From JAURDE01 sp965365285 (lineage in GTDB: Bacteria > Bdellovibrionota > Bacteriovoracia > Bacteriovoracales > Bacteriovoracaceae), in the NCBI GenBank assembly GCA_965365285.1, contig CBDUBC010000002.1, forward strand, positions 1 through 64,000: DNA of 64,000 bases, in the 5' to 3' direction. Below, piece after piece: positions 34,833 through 44,043 of this stretch (positions within the stretch are counted from its first letter, which is position 1; the number at the start of each line of letters is the position of its first letter). The notes below the pieces were generated by a model. The model worked only from the letters and a program-made list of their open reading frames with translations. It was not told the origin of the DNA and did not search any database. Made by a program: the position numbers and the translations under genes.

Positions 34833-34907
34833 TGGTCGGAGCGATAGGATTTGAACCTACGACCCCTTGCTCCCAAAGCAAGTGCGCTACCCCTGCGCTA
34901 CGCTCCG
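34833..34907 (-). tRNA. tRNA-Pro (anticodon TGG)
   Basis: Cloverleaf on the minus strand: acceptor CGGAGCG / CGCTCCG, D arm GCGC-AGGGGTA-GCGC, anticodon arm CTTGC-TTTGGGA-GCAAG with anticodon TGG, T arm with TTCGAAT, and an encoded 3' CCA. 75 bases including CCA. Confidence 0.96.
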
Positions 34908-34941
34908 ACATAGGTAAGAGTCCTACTTATAGGTGATATTT

Positions 34942-35583
34942 TTAGTTTTGACAATTTCTTTCATTAAAGAAATTAATAGCAAATTGAAGAGCTCTAGATC
35001 GATGGCTATAACGCTTTTTCCACTCTGATACCATAGCAAGGGAGACCTCAGAGTAATCATCCTCATGTCCCATATTTATGGTACTTTGTGACAGCGCATC
35101 AATCTCATTTGGGTGAAAAACAGGATCATATCCAAACCCACCATCCCCTGCTTTTTGGCGAAGAATCTGTCCCTCGAGGCGTCCCTCGAAAAAATAAACC
35201 TCATCTGGGCTAAGATAAAAACATAAAACACAAATAAAATAAGCTGAGCGATTTTCTTCTTTCTCAAGCTTTTCAAGAAGAAGATCACATCTCTGCTCAT
35301 CCGTTAATCCTTCTCCTCCAAAACGTGCCGAAAAAATTCCTAATTCCTCCGGAAGCGCTTCTACCACAAGACCAGAGTCATCTGAAAGAACGGGAATTTT
35401 AAACTCATCATAATAGGCCATGGCCTTGAGATAGGCGTTTTCTTTAAAGGACTCTCCAGTCTCTTCAACCTCTAAAGTCTTTTCAGGTAGGGACACAGTC
35501 AGTTCACTAGTTCCCATTTCCAGGATTTCTTTAATCTCTTGAACCTTATGCTTATTACCTGATGCCAATTTAAATTGAATCAT
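34942..35583 (-). CDS. rdgB: XTP/dITP pyrophosphatase (RdgB/HAM1)
   Basis: Hydrolyses non-canonical purine nucleotides (dITP, XTP) and so protects DNA. Signature parts are LASGNKHKVQEI at the N-terminus, ETGESFKENAYLKA, VLSDDSGLVVEAL, FSARFGGEG and GDGGFGYDPVF. The C-terminal SHRSRAL is the usual end. It overlaps rph by four bases; the rph-rdgB pair is a common operon. Confidence 0.95.
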   Translation of the reverse strand: MIQFKLASGNKHKVQEIKEILEMGTSELTVSLPEKTLEVEETGESFKENAYLKAMAYYDEFKIPVLSDDSGLVVEALPEELGIFSARFGGEGLTDEQRCDLLLEKLEKEENRSAYFICVLCFYLSPDEVYFFEGRLEGQILRQKAGDGGFGYDPVFHPNEIDALSQSTINMGHEDDYSEVSLAMVSEWKKRYSHRSRALQFAINFFNERNCQN

Positions 35584-36287
35584 TGAAGTACTTTTTCCTG
35601 CTCACTAAAAACAACCTCAAGAGCTTTGGAGGCACATTCCAGAAGGGCATCGAGTTGCTCTCTTGAGAAAGGATCCCCCTCTGCCGTTCCCTGGACTTCG
35701 ATAAATTTTTTACTTTTGGTCATAACGACGTTAACGTCTGCTTCACAAGAGCTGTCTTCTTCATAATTAAGATCAGCTATAATTTTACCTTCTTTATCTA
35801 TTCCTACGCTTAATGCACCTAATGGCTCTTTAAGAGGGCTCTCAGAGAGGAGACCATCTTGAACAAGTTTTTTAACGGCAAGTTCAAGAGCAACATAAGC
35901 ACCAGAAATAGATGTTGTCCTTGTTCCCCCATCGGCAACGAGTACATCACAATCTAGAGTGAGAGATCGCTCTCCTAATTTTTCAAGATCAACAACAGCT
36001 CGTAGACTTCTTCCAATTAGTCTCTGTATTTCTTGGGTTCTTCCTCCTGCTCCTTTTCTCTCTCTTCTGGAACGAGTGTGTGTAGAGCCAGGAAGCATAG
36101 AGTACTCAGCGGTAACCCATCCTTTTCCGCTACCTTTAAGAAATGGTGGTACAGATTCCTCACAAGTCGCGGTAATATGAACCTTAGTATTTCCAAATTC
36201 GGCGAGAACGCTACCATGGGCATAAGGATTGATGTCAGGCGTAAACTTGACCGTTCTAGGAGTGTCTCTTTTAATTAAATCTTTCAT
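35580..36287 (-). CDS. rph: Ribonuclease PH
   Basis: A phosphorolytic 3'-5' exonuclease that trims the 3' ends of tRNA precursors. Features are the N-terminal DTPRTVKFTPDINPYAHGS, GWVTAEYSMLPGST, RERKGAGGRTQEIQRLIGRSLRA, DCDVLVADGGTRT and the late D-rich EEDSSCEADVNVVMT. Length 235 is normal. First gene of the rph-rdgB operon; divergent from birA. Confidence 0.96.
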   Translation of the reverse strand: MKDLIKRDTPRTVKFTPDINPYAHGSVLAEFGNTKVHITATCEESVPPFLKGSGKGWVTAEYSMLPGSTHTRSRRERKGAGGRTQEIQRLIGRSLRAVVDLEKLGERSLTLDCDVLVADGGTRTTSISGAYVALELAVKKLVQDGLLSESPLKEPLGALSVGIDKEGKIIADLNYEEDSSCEADVNVVMTKSKKFIEVQGTAEGDPFSREQLDALLECASKALEVVFSEQEKVLQ

Positions 36288-36366
36288 GTTACCCTAATTC
36301 ATTTTCACAATTGTATGTGGAATTGGTAATACCCTATCACAACTGAATTGACCACAAGATATAGCA

Positions 36367-37020
36367 ATGCATTACAAATTCCTACCCTCATGTAAAACAA
36401 CTCAAGAAGAAATCAAAACTCTTTTAAATGAGGATTCTAAAAAAGATTATCTGGTCGCCACAGCAGAGCAAACCCAAGGAAGAGGTAGACGAGGGCACGA
36501 GTGGGAGTTTTATGAGAACTCACTTGCCTTCTCTTTTAGTCTTACCCCTTCTCTTCCAATCACTCTCCACCCTCTTTTAGTTGGTGTTCGAATTTGTGAT
36601 TTCTTTGGAGAAAACTTTGAAGTTGAACTCACTCTCAAATGGCCTAACGACGTTATGACTACTCAAGGTCAAAAATGTGGAGGGATTATTTGTGAAGTTT
36701 ATGGCCCCGAAAATATTATTGTTGGAGTAGGACTAAACTTTTCCCCTAATCAATATGGTTTTATTCAAGGAATGAATATTACGGATCAATTTCAAAAAGA
36801 TATTCCTCAAAAAATTTATGAATACATTCTAAATGCCCCCCCTCTTACCGAAGTACAGTGCCGAGAAAAATGGCAAAACTACTGTCTTCATCTTAATCGA
36901 GGCGTTCGAATTGAAAAAGCGCTAGGGATTTTTAGGGGAGTAGGAAAACATGGTCAGGCCATTCTCTCTACTGAGCAGGGAGAAAAAGAAATTTATAGCG
37001 GCTCTCTTTTTATTCAATAG
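36367..37020 (+). CDS. birA: Biotin--protein ligase (BirA, without repressor domain)
   Basis: Activates biotin with ATP and attaches it to the lysine of biotin carrier proteins such as AccB. The biotinyl-AMP loop is GRGRRG (38-43), KWPNDV starts at Lys91, and GQKCGGIICE holds the catalytic-type Lys103. It lacks the N-terminal helix-turn-helix of E. coli BirA, so it should not act as a repressor. The length of 217 fits monofunctional (group I) ligases. It overlaps the convergent response regulator gene by 11 bases. Confidence 0.93.
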   Translation: MHYKFLPSCKTTQEEIKTLLNEDSKKDYLVATAEQTQGRGRRGHEWEFYENSLAFSFSLTPSLPITLHPLLVGVRICDFFGENFEVELTLKWPNDVMTTQGQKCGGIICEVYGPENIIVGVGLNFSPNQYGFIQGMNITDQFQKDIPQKIYEYILNAPPLTEVQCREKWQNYCLHLNRGVRIEKALGIFRGVGKHGQAILSTEQGEKEIYSGSLFIQ

Positions 37021-38035
37021 AGCGTGAAATTTCTTGAAGCTCTTTTCTAATAAGGTTTTCAGCAAGATCTGGAATTACTTCCCAAGCCACTTTTTGAATT
37101 GTTTGTTCACAATATTTCTTAACAAGCTCTTCAATAATAGGGGTTACTTTTTCTCGAAGCTCAGTTTCAAAGTCCGCTGATAGAGGAGCGCTCACTTCAG
37201 CATGGACAGGATCCTCAGAGGCATCAGGATTGAACATTGGAGTCTTAGCCATAGCAGGTTCATCAAGTTTAAACTCGAATTCATCCTCAGAAATTTCTTC
37301 ATCCGTCGTCCAAAAATCCTCAGGATTGGAATCACTCGTAATATCATCTTCAAGTGTTGAAGAAGCATCTATTGGCACTTCTTCTTTCTCTACTTCCATC
37401 TCCTCAATCTCTTCAACATCATAAACTGAAACTTCATTTACAGAAGAAGGTGCTTCTTCTTTTGATTCTAGGATAGGTGGGAGTTCCGTTGGTTCTGACT
37501 TTTTTTCTCCGATGACTCCAGGAACTTCCATGGCCCAGCCACTAATCTCTTTTGAGAGTTGATTTGGCTCAATATCGTATTCTTTATCGTCGATTTCATC
37601 TTCAACCTCTTCTGGCTGCGGAGCATCGACCACCCATTGATCCTCTTCATCAACTTCCTCGACGATTTCTTTTGTCGATAATAGGGATCTTACTTTACTG
37701 ATAAACTCCTTCGATTCAAACGGCTTTACAACCTTGTCTTCAATAAAGGATTTCTTCATGAGATCTTCATCAATCGTATCAAATGTGCCAAGTAGTACCA
37801 TAATAGAACTATTTGAACTGGACTCATGAACTCGCTTTGCTAGCTCATACCCCTTTGTTTCTTGAGAAAGATTAAAATCGAGAAGAACAAGATCGAAACT
37901 ATCAGAAGAAAGAGTGTCCATAAGAGAGGCTTCATCTAAACACTCAACGATTTCAACAGGGTCATTTGCTAAAGTAATCTTTATGACCTTTTGAATCGTT
38001 ACACTATCATCTGCTACTAGAATTTTTTGGGCCAC
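37010..38035 (-). CDS. Response regulator with acidic linker and C-terminal helical domain
   Basis: The N-terminal receiver domain has DD at residues 9-10, the phosphorylatable Asp at 53 (LVLLDFNLS), a Thr in LLGTFD and Lys in VVKPFES. It is followed by about 150 residues very rich in Glu/Asp/Ser, then a conserved-looking C-terminal helical segment (VKKYCEQTIQKVAWEVIP, then DLAENLIRKEL) seen in receiver proteins of deltaproteobacteria and relatives (from memory). The GTG at 38035 is chosen because AAGGAGG lies seven bases upstream; the GTG at 38041 is too close. There is no DNA-binding domain. It is separated by 93 bases from the PP2C gene. A role in polarity, motility or chemotaxis-like signalling is possible but not shown. 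Confidence 0.75.
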   Translation of the reverse strand: MAQKILVADDSVTIQKVIKITLANDPVEIVECLDEASLMDTLSSDSFDLVLLDFNLSQETKGYELAKRVHESSSNSSIMVLLGTFDTIDEDLMKKSFIEDKVVKPFESKEFISKVRSLLSTKEIVEEVDEEDQWVVDAPQPEEVEDEIDDKEYDIEPNQLSKEISGWAMEVPGVIGEKKSEPTELPPILESKEEAPSSVNEVSVYDVEEIEEMEVEKEEVPIDASSTLEDDITSDSNPEDFWTTDEEISEDEFEFKLDEPAMAKTPMFNPDASEDPVHAEVSAPLSADFETELREKVTPIIEELVKKYCEQTIQKVAWEVIPDLAENLIRKELQEISRSIE

Positions 38036-38073
38036 TCTCACCCCTCCTTCTTAATTGGACTCCTTAAATTTTC

Positions 38074-38086
38074 GCCTATTATAGGC
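38074..38086. promoter_or_regulatory. Palindrome over the response-regulator -10 box
   Basis: GCCTAT-T-ATAGGC is a perfect inverted repeat that contains TATAAT on the minus strand (38083 to 38078). A second ATAGGC lies 15 bases further upstream. The layout suggests repression of the downstream gene by a protein bound at the -10 box. The -35 is weak. Confidence 0.35.
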
Positions 38087-38128
38087 ATACAATCAATAGG
38101 CTAATACTTGAGAGTTCCACATAAGAAA

Positions 38129-38869
38129 TTAGAAGTGAAGAACCATAGCAGTTTGATTATCTAAGTTTCCCCTTTCATTATTGAGAGTAAATATAGAGTC
38201 AATAAAGCTTGAAAGGTCTTGGTACCCCTGATTGAGGAGTCCAGCTATTTCCTTATCTTGAAGTCGATTACAAGCACCATCAGACATGAAAAGGATATAA
38301 TCATTTTCTCTAAGCTTAACTTCTTGGATATCAATTAAAATATCATCAAAAAGTCCAAAGCCATTAGTCGGTAAAGTGAGTTGATAGTTTTTATAATTAT
38401 CTTTTGATAGTTGCTCAAAATTTTGAGGTTTAGTTAATATCTGTATTTGACCTCGTCTTAATAAAAAACTTAAACAGTTCCCGATTGAAGCAATGGTAAG
38501 AATATTTTCAGCAAGCGCCCCAAAAACACCAGCGCTTCCCCCTCTTTTAGAAAAGTCTTTTTCTCTATTCTCATTTAAAAGACCTTTATGAGCATTATGA
38601 ATAGCATTGATTAGCGCATTACCTTCAATAAGATATTTAGAACTATAAAAAAAAGGGAGTGTACTATCAGGATCTTCTGCGATTTTAGTATAAAGCCTTT
38701 TGATCTGCTCACGGATATATTCAGAGGCTTTATCACCAGCATTCGTTCCTCCAAATCCATCGAGAACTTGAAACACTTTATTTGTAAGATCTACATCTAA
38801 ATTATCTTCATTTAAATTTAAATACGGACCCTGATTAGTTTTCGCCGCATATCTTTTTAGTCGAATCAT
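38129..38869 (-). CDS. PP2C-family Ser/Thr protein phosphatase
   Basis: A metal-dependent phosphatase that removes phosphate from Ser/Thr. Metal and fold motifs are LDGFGG (Asp37-Gly38), GSAG, ASIGN, FMSDGACN and LDNQTAMVL near the end. The N-terminal YAAKTNQGPYLNLNEDN matches the usual PP2C TDxGxxRxxNEDx opening in form. It is the last gene of the minus-strand run that begins with the TadC-like gene, six bases after an FHA gene. It would oppose a Ser/Thr kinase acting on the FHA partners; no kinase is in the window. Confidence 0.85.
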   Translation of the reverse strand: MIRLKRYAAKTNQGPYLNLNEDNLDVDLTNKVFQVLDGFGGTNAGDKASEYIREQIKRLYTKIAEDPDSTLPFFYSSKYLIEGNALINAIHNAHKGLLNENREKDFSKRGGSAGVFGALAENILTIASIGNCLSFLLRRGQIQILTKPQNFEQLSKDNYKNYQLTLPTNGFGLFDDILIDIQEVKLRENDYILFMSDGACNRLQDKEIAGLLNQGYQDLSSFIDSIFTLNNERGNLDNQTAMVLHF

Positions 38870-38875
38870 AATTAC

Positions 38876-41182
38876 CTACTCAATATACTCACTAAGCTTC
38901 TTAGTGGCTTTTTTATAATATTCGCTATCTGTCGGAGAAATTTGCTGAACCTCTTGAAATTTTTCTTTGGCATCTTCAAAAAGACTAAGGGATTCAGATA
39001 TAATTGCGTGACGATAAATTTTCATTGCTCTAAAGTGTAGGAGCTCCTTAATTCTTCCCATCTCTTCGATAGCTTCAGCGTTGCCTGGATCATGAAACAA
39101 TACCTTATTATAAATCTCATACGCCCCTTTCAAATCCTCCCCTTCTCCCAAGCTTCGAGCTTTTGCGAGGAGAGGGATAATTTGATCATTAAGATTTTGC
39201 TTCGATTCTTCGAGCATTTTTGTAGCTTCCTTAACCAAGTCTTCATCCATTGGTTGAATTTGAAGAAATTGTTGAAGCTTGATAATGGCCCGATACCAAT
39301 CCTTTGCAAGATAAAATTTTCGAGATGGCGCGATTTTCTCAACCATAGCTTTTCGTTCTGCAATTTTTCTTTGTTCTTCTTCCACTTTTCTTTTTTGTTC
39401 AGCCTCATAGGCCTCTATTTCAAGCTTCATTTGTGGAACATCATAGTTTTCAGGATCAAGCTTCATAATTTCGGAAAAGAGACTCTTTGCAAGTTCAAAC
39501 TTCTTTTCATCAGTAGCGGCTCTCGCCCTTTTCACCATGTCCTGAACTCTTCTTTCTCTTTTCTTTCTTTCTATTTCTTCTTTTCGTTTTCGTTCGATCT
39601 CTTCTAGTTTTGCAAGCCCCTGCTTGGCTAGACTGAAAATTTGTTTAGCATTTTTATAATCTTTAGTGATGTTAAAGATCTTTTGGATCTCGATTAGTGT
39701 CTCTCTATATTTCCCTGTTTGAAAGAGCTCTTTAGAAAGTAGATAACTTGCCTCTAAGAATTCTTGCTGCTCAGGAGTGAATTGAGGTGCTTCTTCTTTT
39801 TTCTTTCCGCCTTTTTCGATTTTTTTATTAGCCGCTATTTCTGCTTTCTTTGCCGCATCAGGCTTTTTTTCTTTTGGTGTTTCGGTATCCATAAAAAGGA
39901 GCAAGACGGCAAGAACCGCACCAATCATAATGGCCTTTTTCCTTTTAACAGGATCTGTTTTAATTTGTTGAAGAAGGCTTTGTTTACCACCACTAGTATT
40001 TTCTCCAAAGGCCCCTTCTTCCTCTCCACCCTCTTCATCATCAAAAGTCGTCGCGACTTCTACAATCTCTTCAATTTCAATTTCCTGGTTTTCTTCTACA
40101 GGCATTAACATATTTTTTTGTCGTGCCAAGAAATCACTTGTAACCTTTAACGTAAAAAGAGTTTTACCAACTTGAAAGCTATCCCCATCTTTTAGCTCAA
40201 CTTTTTTAACCTTTTGACCATTCATTAAGGTTCCATTACTAGAACCAAGATCTTCAATTACACAGTCAATTTTTGATTTGGTAATTTTAAGATGCTCAGA
40301 GGAAACTTCTGCATCATTGAGTAGAATCTGACACTTTTCCGGATCCCTCCCGACAAGGATTTCACCGTTTTCTAATAACATCTTTTCAAAAGGTGCCGCT
40401 TTCCCCTCAAGGTAGATATAGTACTCCGCTAATTTAATTTCCTGTGTCGCCTCACTATTTCCCCCTCCAGTAGTAGATACGCCAAATCCACCTCCATCAT
40501 CACCATCAGAGAATCCTCCATCATCTCCAAAGCCTCCGTCATCAAATCCGCCACCATCTCCGTCGGCTTCATTATTATCTGAATACTCATCTCCTTCCTC
40601 AGATTGAAAGTCTGTACTATACTCGTCCGTTTCTTGAGAGGACTCCTCATTAAAACTATTATCTCCAAACGGATCATCTTCATCTTTTTCTTCATTAGAA
40701 TCTAATGAATCAAATTCATCCTCTGAAGCTTCTATCTCACCTTCTTCATTTTCTGCAGTGGTCTCCTGATCTTCCGATTGTTCTTCTTCTACAACTTCTT
40801 CTTCAGCAGATTTTTCTTCAACAACTTCCTCATTTGGCGCAGGAGATTCTTGAGATGGAGTCGCCACAGGTAACTCCATTTCGGAAATATTTATTTCATA
40901 TGGACCAATATTGATGAAATCAGACTCTTGGAGAACTTTTTCATCTTGGGCTATTCCATTAATTTTTAGCGAATTTAAAAGAGATGAGGTGTTTTTTATT
41001 TTATAAATACCGTTTTCAAAAAGGAGCTGAGCGTGCTCTCTGGAGACCTTTCGATCATCAAGACGAATAAAGCACTCACTTCCCCTACCGATAAAAAAAA
41101 CGGCCGAGTTAGTACCCTCGGTGTACTCTCTAAAGTCTAAGGAGTAGACCTCTTGATTATTTTTGTAGACACTTAGCTTCAC
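38876..41182 (-). CDS. Twin-FHA membrane protein with TPR-like C-terminus
   Basis: Order: FHA domain 1 (about 5-100; GRGSECFIRL, KVSREHAQL), a highly acidic spacer (105-205), a Gly/Asp-rich stretch (205-242), FHA domain 2 (about 252-348; LVGRDPEKC, EVSSEHLKI, LGSSNGTLMNG), a basic stop (KRKK) and one transmembrane helix (about 417-431), then a charged helical region with TPR-like repeats to residue 768. Both FHA domains keep the GR..SxxH and NG residues that bind phosphothreonine, so they face the cytoplasm and the TPR part is outside the inner membrane. It overlaps the upstream FHA gene by 26 bases. Confidence 0.82.
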   Translation of the reverse strand: MKLSVYKNNQEVYSLDFREYTEGTNSAVFFIGRGSECFIRLDDRKVSREHAQLLFENGIYKIKNTSSLLNSLKINGIAQDEKVLQESDFINIGPYEINISEMELPVATPSQESPAPNEEVVEEKSAEEEVVEEEQSEDQETTAENEEGEIEASEDEFDSLDSNEEKDEDDPFGDNSFNEESSQETDEYSTDFQSEEGDEYSDNNEADGDGGGFDDGGFGDDGGFSDGDDGGGFGVSTTGGGNSEATQEIKLAEYYIYLEGKAAPFEKMLLENGEILVGRDPEKCQILLNDAEVSSEHLKITKSKIDCVIEDLGSSNGTLMNGQKVKKVELKDGDSFQVGKTLFTLKVTSDFLARQKNMLMPVEENQEIEIEEIVEVATTFDDEEGGEEEGAFGENTSGGKQSLLQQIKTDPVKRKKAIMIGAVLAVLLLFMDTETPKEKKPDAAKKAEIAANKKIEKGGKKKEEAPQFTPEQQEFLEASYLLSKELFQTGKYRETLIEIQKIFNITKDYKNAKQIFSLAKQGLAKLEEIERKRKEEIERKKRERRVQDMVKRARAATDEKKFELAKSLFSEIMKLDPENYDVPQMKLEIEAYEAEQKRKVEEEQRKIAERKAMVEKIAPSRKFYLAKDWYRAIIKLQQFLQIQPMDEDLVKEATKMLEESKQNLNDQIIPLLAKARSLGEGEDLKGAYEIYNKVLFHDPGNAEAIEEMGRIKELLHFRAMKIYRHAIISESLSLFEDAKEKFQEVQQISPTDSEYYKKATKKLSEYIE

Positions 41183-42131
41183 CTTCTTCGTACCCCATTA
41201 GTTTTTCAAGTTCTTTAATATTATTAGATGCCTCAATATACCGTTCGTCTTCTTCATAACCTTCAAGTAGCTTTACTATGGCACAATTGGAGACAATGGC
41301 AGCATTATACTTCAAAGCATCTCTTTCTCTTTTTGCCCTCAAGAAATTGATTTGAATTTCTTCATCTAATCTCTGCTTTGTCCTTCTCAAATAAAAACTC
41401 GCTCTACCGTGACTAGGCTTTAGAATCAAGGCAAGGTTAAATTCATTTATTGCTCTAAAATAGTTTTGCTCTCTATATTCTCGAAGCCCTCTTTGAATTA
41501 AAGTCACAAGCTTCTCTTCAATTTCGGAATCAATTTCATCTTTTTTTTCAGTCAAGTTATTAAATTTTTCACTTTTAGCTTCAAGGCTTTTATCTTTTTT
41601 TGATTTCCTACCTTGAGGCGATTCTTCCATCAAAAAGAGAACTGCTAAAATTAAACCAAGACCTATAAAGAGTTTGTTCTTTCTCTTACCTTTCTTTTCT
41701 AGACTCTCATCAAGCTCATCGTCATCTTCTTCTTCGTCGTCTCGTTTATCAATAAAGTCATCTAGTGCAGCCAGAGGATTTTTGACATCCAAAATTTCAT
41801 ATTTGTAGACCGTTCTTCCGATTTGAATTCGATCACCAGATCCAAGTTCATGCTGCTGAACTTTTTCTTTATTGATGATAATCCCATTTTGAGAATTCAA
41901 ATCAGAGATAACATAATTATCTTTTAATTTGACTAACTCAGCATGTTCTCGTGAGGTTTTCTTGTCTTCAATTGTAATATCGACTTTTTCACTTCTTCCT
42001 AAGATTAAACGTTTTCCATTAAGATAGTAGGTAGTTCCTTTATTAGGCCCGTTTAAACAAATAAGTCTCCAGTACGTCCCATTTTTTTCGGGCGTCTTTA
42101 AATTGTTTTTTATAACAACTGGAGATTTCAT
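41157..42131 (-). CDS. FHA membrane protein with TPR-like C-terminus
   Basis: A single FHA domain at about residues 20-112 (LILGRSEKVDI, KTSREHAEL, LNSQNGIIIN), an acidic linker (DDEEEDDDELDES), KGKRKNK followed by one transmembrane helix (about 153-168), and a helical C-terminus with a TPR-like ALILKPSHGRA. It has the same plan as the twin-FHA protein next to it but is shorter, so the two may be paralogues. The cytoplasmic FHA domain is predicted to bind phosphothreonine. Confidence 0.8.
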   Translation of the reverse strand: MKSPVVIKNNLKTPEKNGTYWRLICLNGPNKGTTYYLNGKRLILGRSEKVDITIEDKKTSREHAELVKLKDNYVISDLNSQNGIIINKEKVQQHELGSGDRIQIGRTVYKYEILDVKNPLAALDDFIDKRDDEEEDDDELDESLEKKGKRKNKLFIGLGLILAVLFLMEESPQGRKSKKDKSLEAKSEKFNNLTEKKDEIDSEIEEKLVTLIQRGLREYREQNYFRAINEFNLALILKPSHGRASFYLRRTKQRLDEEIQINFLRAKRERDALKYNAAIVSNCAIVKLLEGYEEDERYIEASNNIKELEKLMGYEEGEAKCLQK

Positions 42132-42136
42132 TTATC

Positions 42137-43705
42137 TTATTCTTCCTTAACAAAAGTTATATAATAGGCTTTAGCAAAATTATCAGTACCTAAAAGGGCA
42201 GTCGCAAAGAGCTGATGAATATTTCCAGATAACTCATATTCTCCTTGCTCAGAAAAACCTTGGTTATTAGCAGAGTTATCACAAAGCTCAATTACAGTAG
42301 CTGCAAATCCTTTCTCCCTCGCACATTCAAGTATATTCATACCTTCGGACACATTTTGACGAATACCCGTAAGATCTTCCGCTTCCATATTCAAGGCAGC
42401 GACATCTTTATTAGAGTTTAAAACCATAGCGGGAATACCTGCCCCCTTAAGAAATTCTTTTAAATGATCTACATATGGTCCATCTTCCTCAAGCTCTGCG
42501 AATTCAGCGCTCTCTCCATCACTGGAAAGCTCCCTATTTCTTTGGAGAAGAGTATTAATGATATTCACAAGAGGCTTGAGTTCTATCATCATATACGTAA
42601 GCTCTACATTTCTTAGCTTTCCTTTCATTCCCTGTTCTACTTGATATTTTAGTTCCTCAAGCGGCCGAAGGGTGAGAAAGTAAACAATTCCAAAAAATAT
42701 TAAAGCAACAAGAGCGGAGGTTGTGAGTGCCTCAAGATAAGCTCTTGAGTTCTTTGTTGCTTCTATTGCAAGAGACTTTGGAGCGAACTGAATAGAGATA
42801 ACACCAACAGGTTCAAAAGATCCTAGCTTAGCATCATACGCGGTTATTTTGGCAGCAACTCCAATAACTCCCTCTTTAAGAATTTGAACTAATTCATTTT
42901 TTGAGCTTTTAGGATTCCGAGACCATTCTAGTGATTTAATAGAGAAAGTATCTGAGATGTGTTCATTTAGTTTACCGATAGGTCGAACTATTCTTCCTTC
43001 CATATCAAATAATTCATAGCTGGACACTCCATCTTCAGTTTCTAAAAAAGCAGTATCAATACGATCAAGTTGCTTTTTCTCTAAAGCTCTTGCATTAATT
43101 CTGGCGATTTCTTGAGCAAAGTGAACACCTCTTTTCGCCGTTTCAACTAGAAGGATTTTTTTACTATCACTTAGGATTGGAAAGATTGTAAGAGAAATTG
43201 TGGCCACAACAAAAAGCGAGAGAGCAATGGATACGAGAACTTTCCACTCATACTCCTCGTTCATCCCATGAATAAATGGCATGATTTTATAGCGAAAGAT
43301 ATGAAGAATTTTTAAGGGAATTTCTTTTGGCATTGGTGGAGGTTTTACAAAGCTTGGTTCCTCATTTTCCTCCTCTTCACCATCTGTTGCCTTTTTATAG
43401 ATTGTTATTTTTTTCTCTGTAACATAGACTAATTTGAAAATAAGATCAGGTAGAGCAATAAGATCACCATCTTTAACCGTCGCATTTTTTACAAGCTCTC
43501 CATTTACAAAAGTACCATTTGAACTGCCTAAATCACGAAGGTAAGCAACATCATTTGTTACCGTAATACTCATATGACGTTTAGAAACTCCCCCAACAGG
43601 AAGAATGACATTATTTCCATCTTCACGTCCTACGACATTATCGCCATCTTCTAGAATAAATTCTTGTCCTCGGAGCTTTCCTCCAACTGCGACTAGCTTA
43701 TACAT
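42137..43705 (-). CDS. FHA membrane sensor protein with HAMP/PAS-like C-terminus
   Basis: An FHA domain at residues 1-97 (VVGREDGNNVI, VSKRHMSI, LGSSNGTFVNG) lies before a first transmembrane helix (about 156-178), an extracytoplasmic segment of about 150 residues containing LFDMEGRIVRPIG (single-Cache-like), a second helix (about 328-348), a HAMP-like linker (LRPLEELKYQVEQG) and a PAS-like end (AGIPAMVLNSNKDVAALNMEA). No kinase or cyclase domain follows. It would sense a signal outside and bind phosphoproteins inside. The upstream DUF192 gene overlaps it by 13 bases. Confidence 0.78.
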   Translation of the reverse strand: MYKLVAVGGKLRGQEFILEDGDNVVGREDGNNVILPVGGVSKRHMSITVTNDVAYLRDLGSSNGTFVNGELVKNATVKDGDLIALPDLIFKLVYVTEKKITIYKKATDGEEEENEEPSFVKPPPMPKEIPLKILHIFRYKIMPFIHGMNEEYEWKVLVSIALSLFVVATISLTIFPILSDSKKILLVETAKRGVHFAQEIARINARALEKKQLDRIDTAFLETEDGVSSYELFDMEGRIVRPIGKLNEHISDTFSIKSLEWSRNPKSSKNELVQILKEGVIGVAAKITAYDAKLGSFEPVGVISIQFAPKSLAIEATKNSRAYLEALTTSALVALIFFGIVYFLTLRPLEELKYQVEQGMKGKLRNVELTYMMIELKPLVNIINTLLQRNRELSSDGESAEFAELEEDGPYVDHLKEFLKGAGIPAMVLNSNKDVAALNMEAEDLTGIRQNVSEGMNILECAREKGFAATVIELCDNSANNQGFSEQGEYELSGNIHQLFATALLGTDNFAKAYYITFVKEE

Positions 43706-44043
43706 ACAACCTCTAATTGATCCTCTTCACGTATGTTGGGAGAAAGAGTGCCTCCCTTTACTTCAAGAACTTGGTAGGCATTAAAATATATTCTCGTCAT
43801 CCGCCATGGTTTGATTTGACGAATCACTTTTTTTACCTTGTATTCTTTATCTAAAAACAGTACATCAATCTTAAATTTCATGAAAAAAGTGTGAATGGAG
43901 TTGCATGGCTTAATCAATAGACCTTCACCTTTTTCCATTTTCTTTTTGAACATCAGACCGATCATTCGTGTGATTGGAGTAGCAGCAACTTTCACTCTTT
44001 CTACAATCGTCTCTCCATTATGAAGGATTTTTAACTCTTCCAT
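43693..44043 (-). CDS. DUF192 family protein
   Basis: 116 residues matching DUF192: MIGLMFKKKMEKGEGLLI, then HTFFMKFKIDVLFLD, then VLEVKGGT. Unlike many DUF192 proteins it has no signal peptide or lipobox, so it appears cytoplasmic. Function is unknown for the family. Located between the TadC-like and FHA sensor genes, overlapping both, so it belongs to the same operon. Confidence 0.85.
   Translation of the reverse strand: MEELKILHNGETIVERVKVAATPITRMIGLMFKKKMEKGEGLLIKPCNSIHTFFMKFKIDVLFLDKEYKVKKVIRQIKPWRMTRIYFNAYQVLEVKGGTLSPNIREEDQLEVVCIS

Noticed and set aside
39092..39607. 171-codon plus-strand frame inside the twin-FHA gene
   Set aside because: Shadow of the Lys/Glu-rich helical part of the FHA gene; Phe/Leu-rich composition without a start site.
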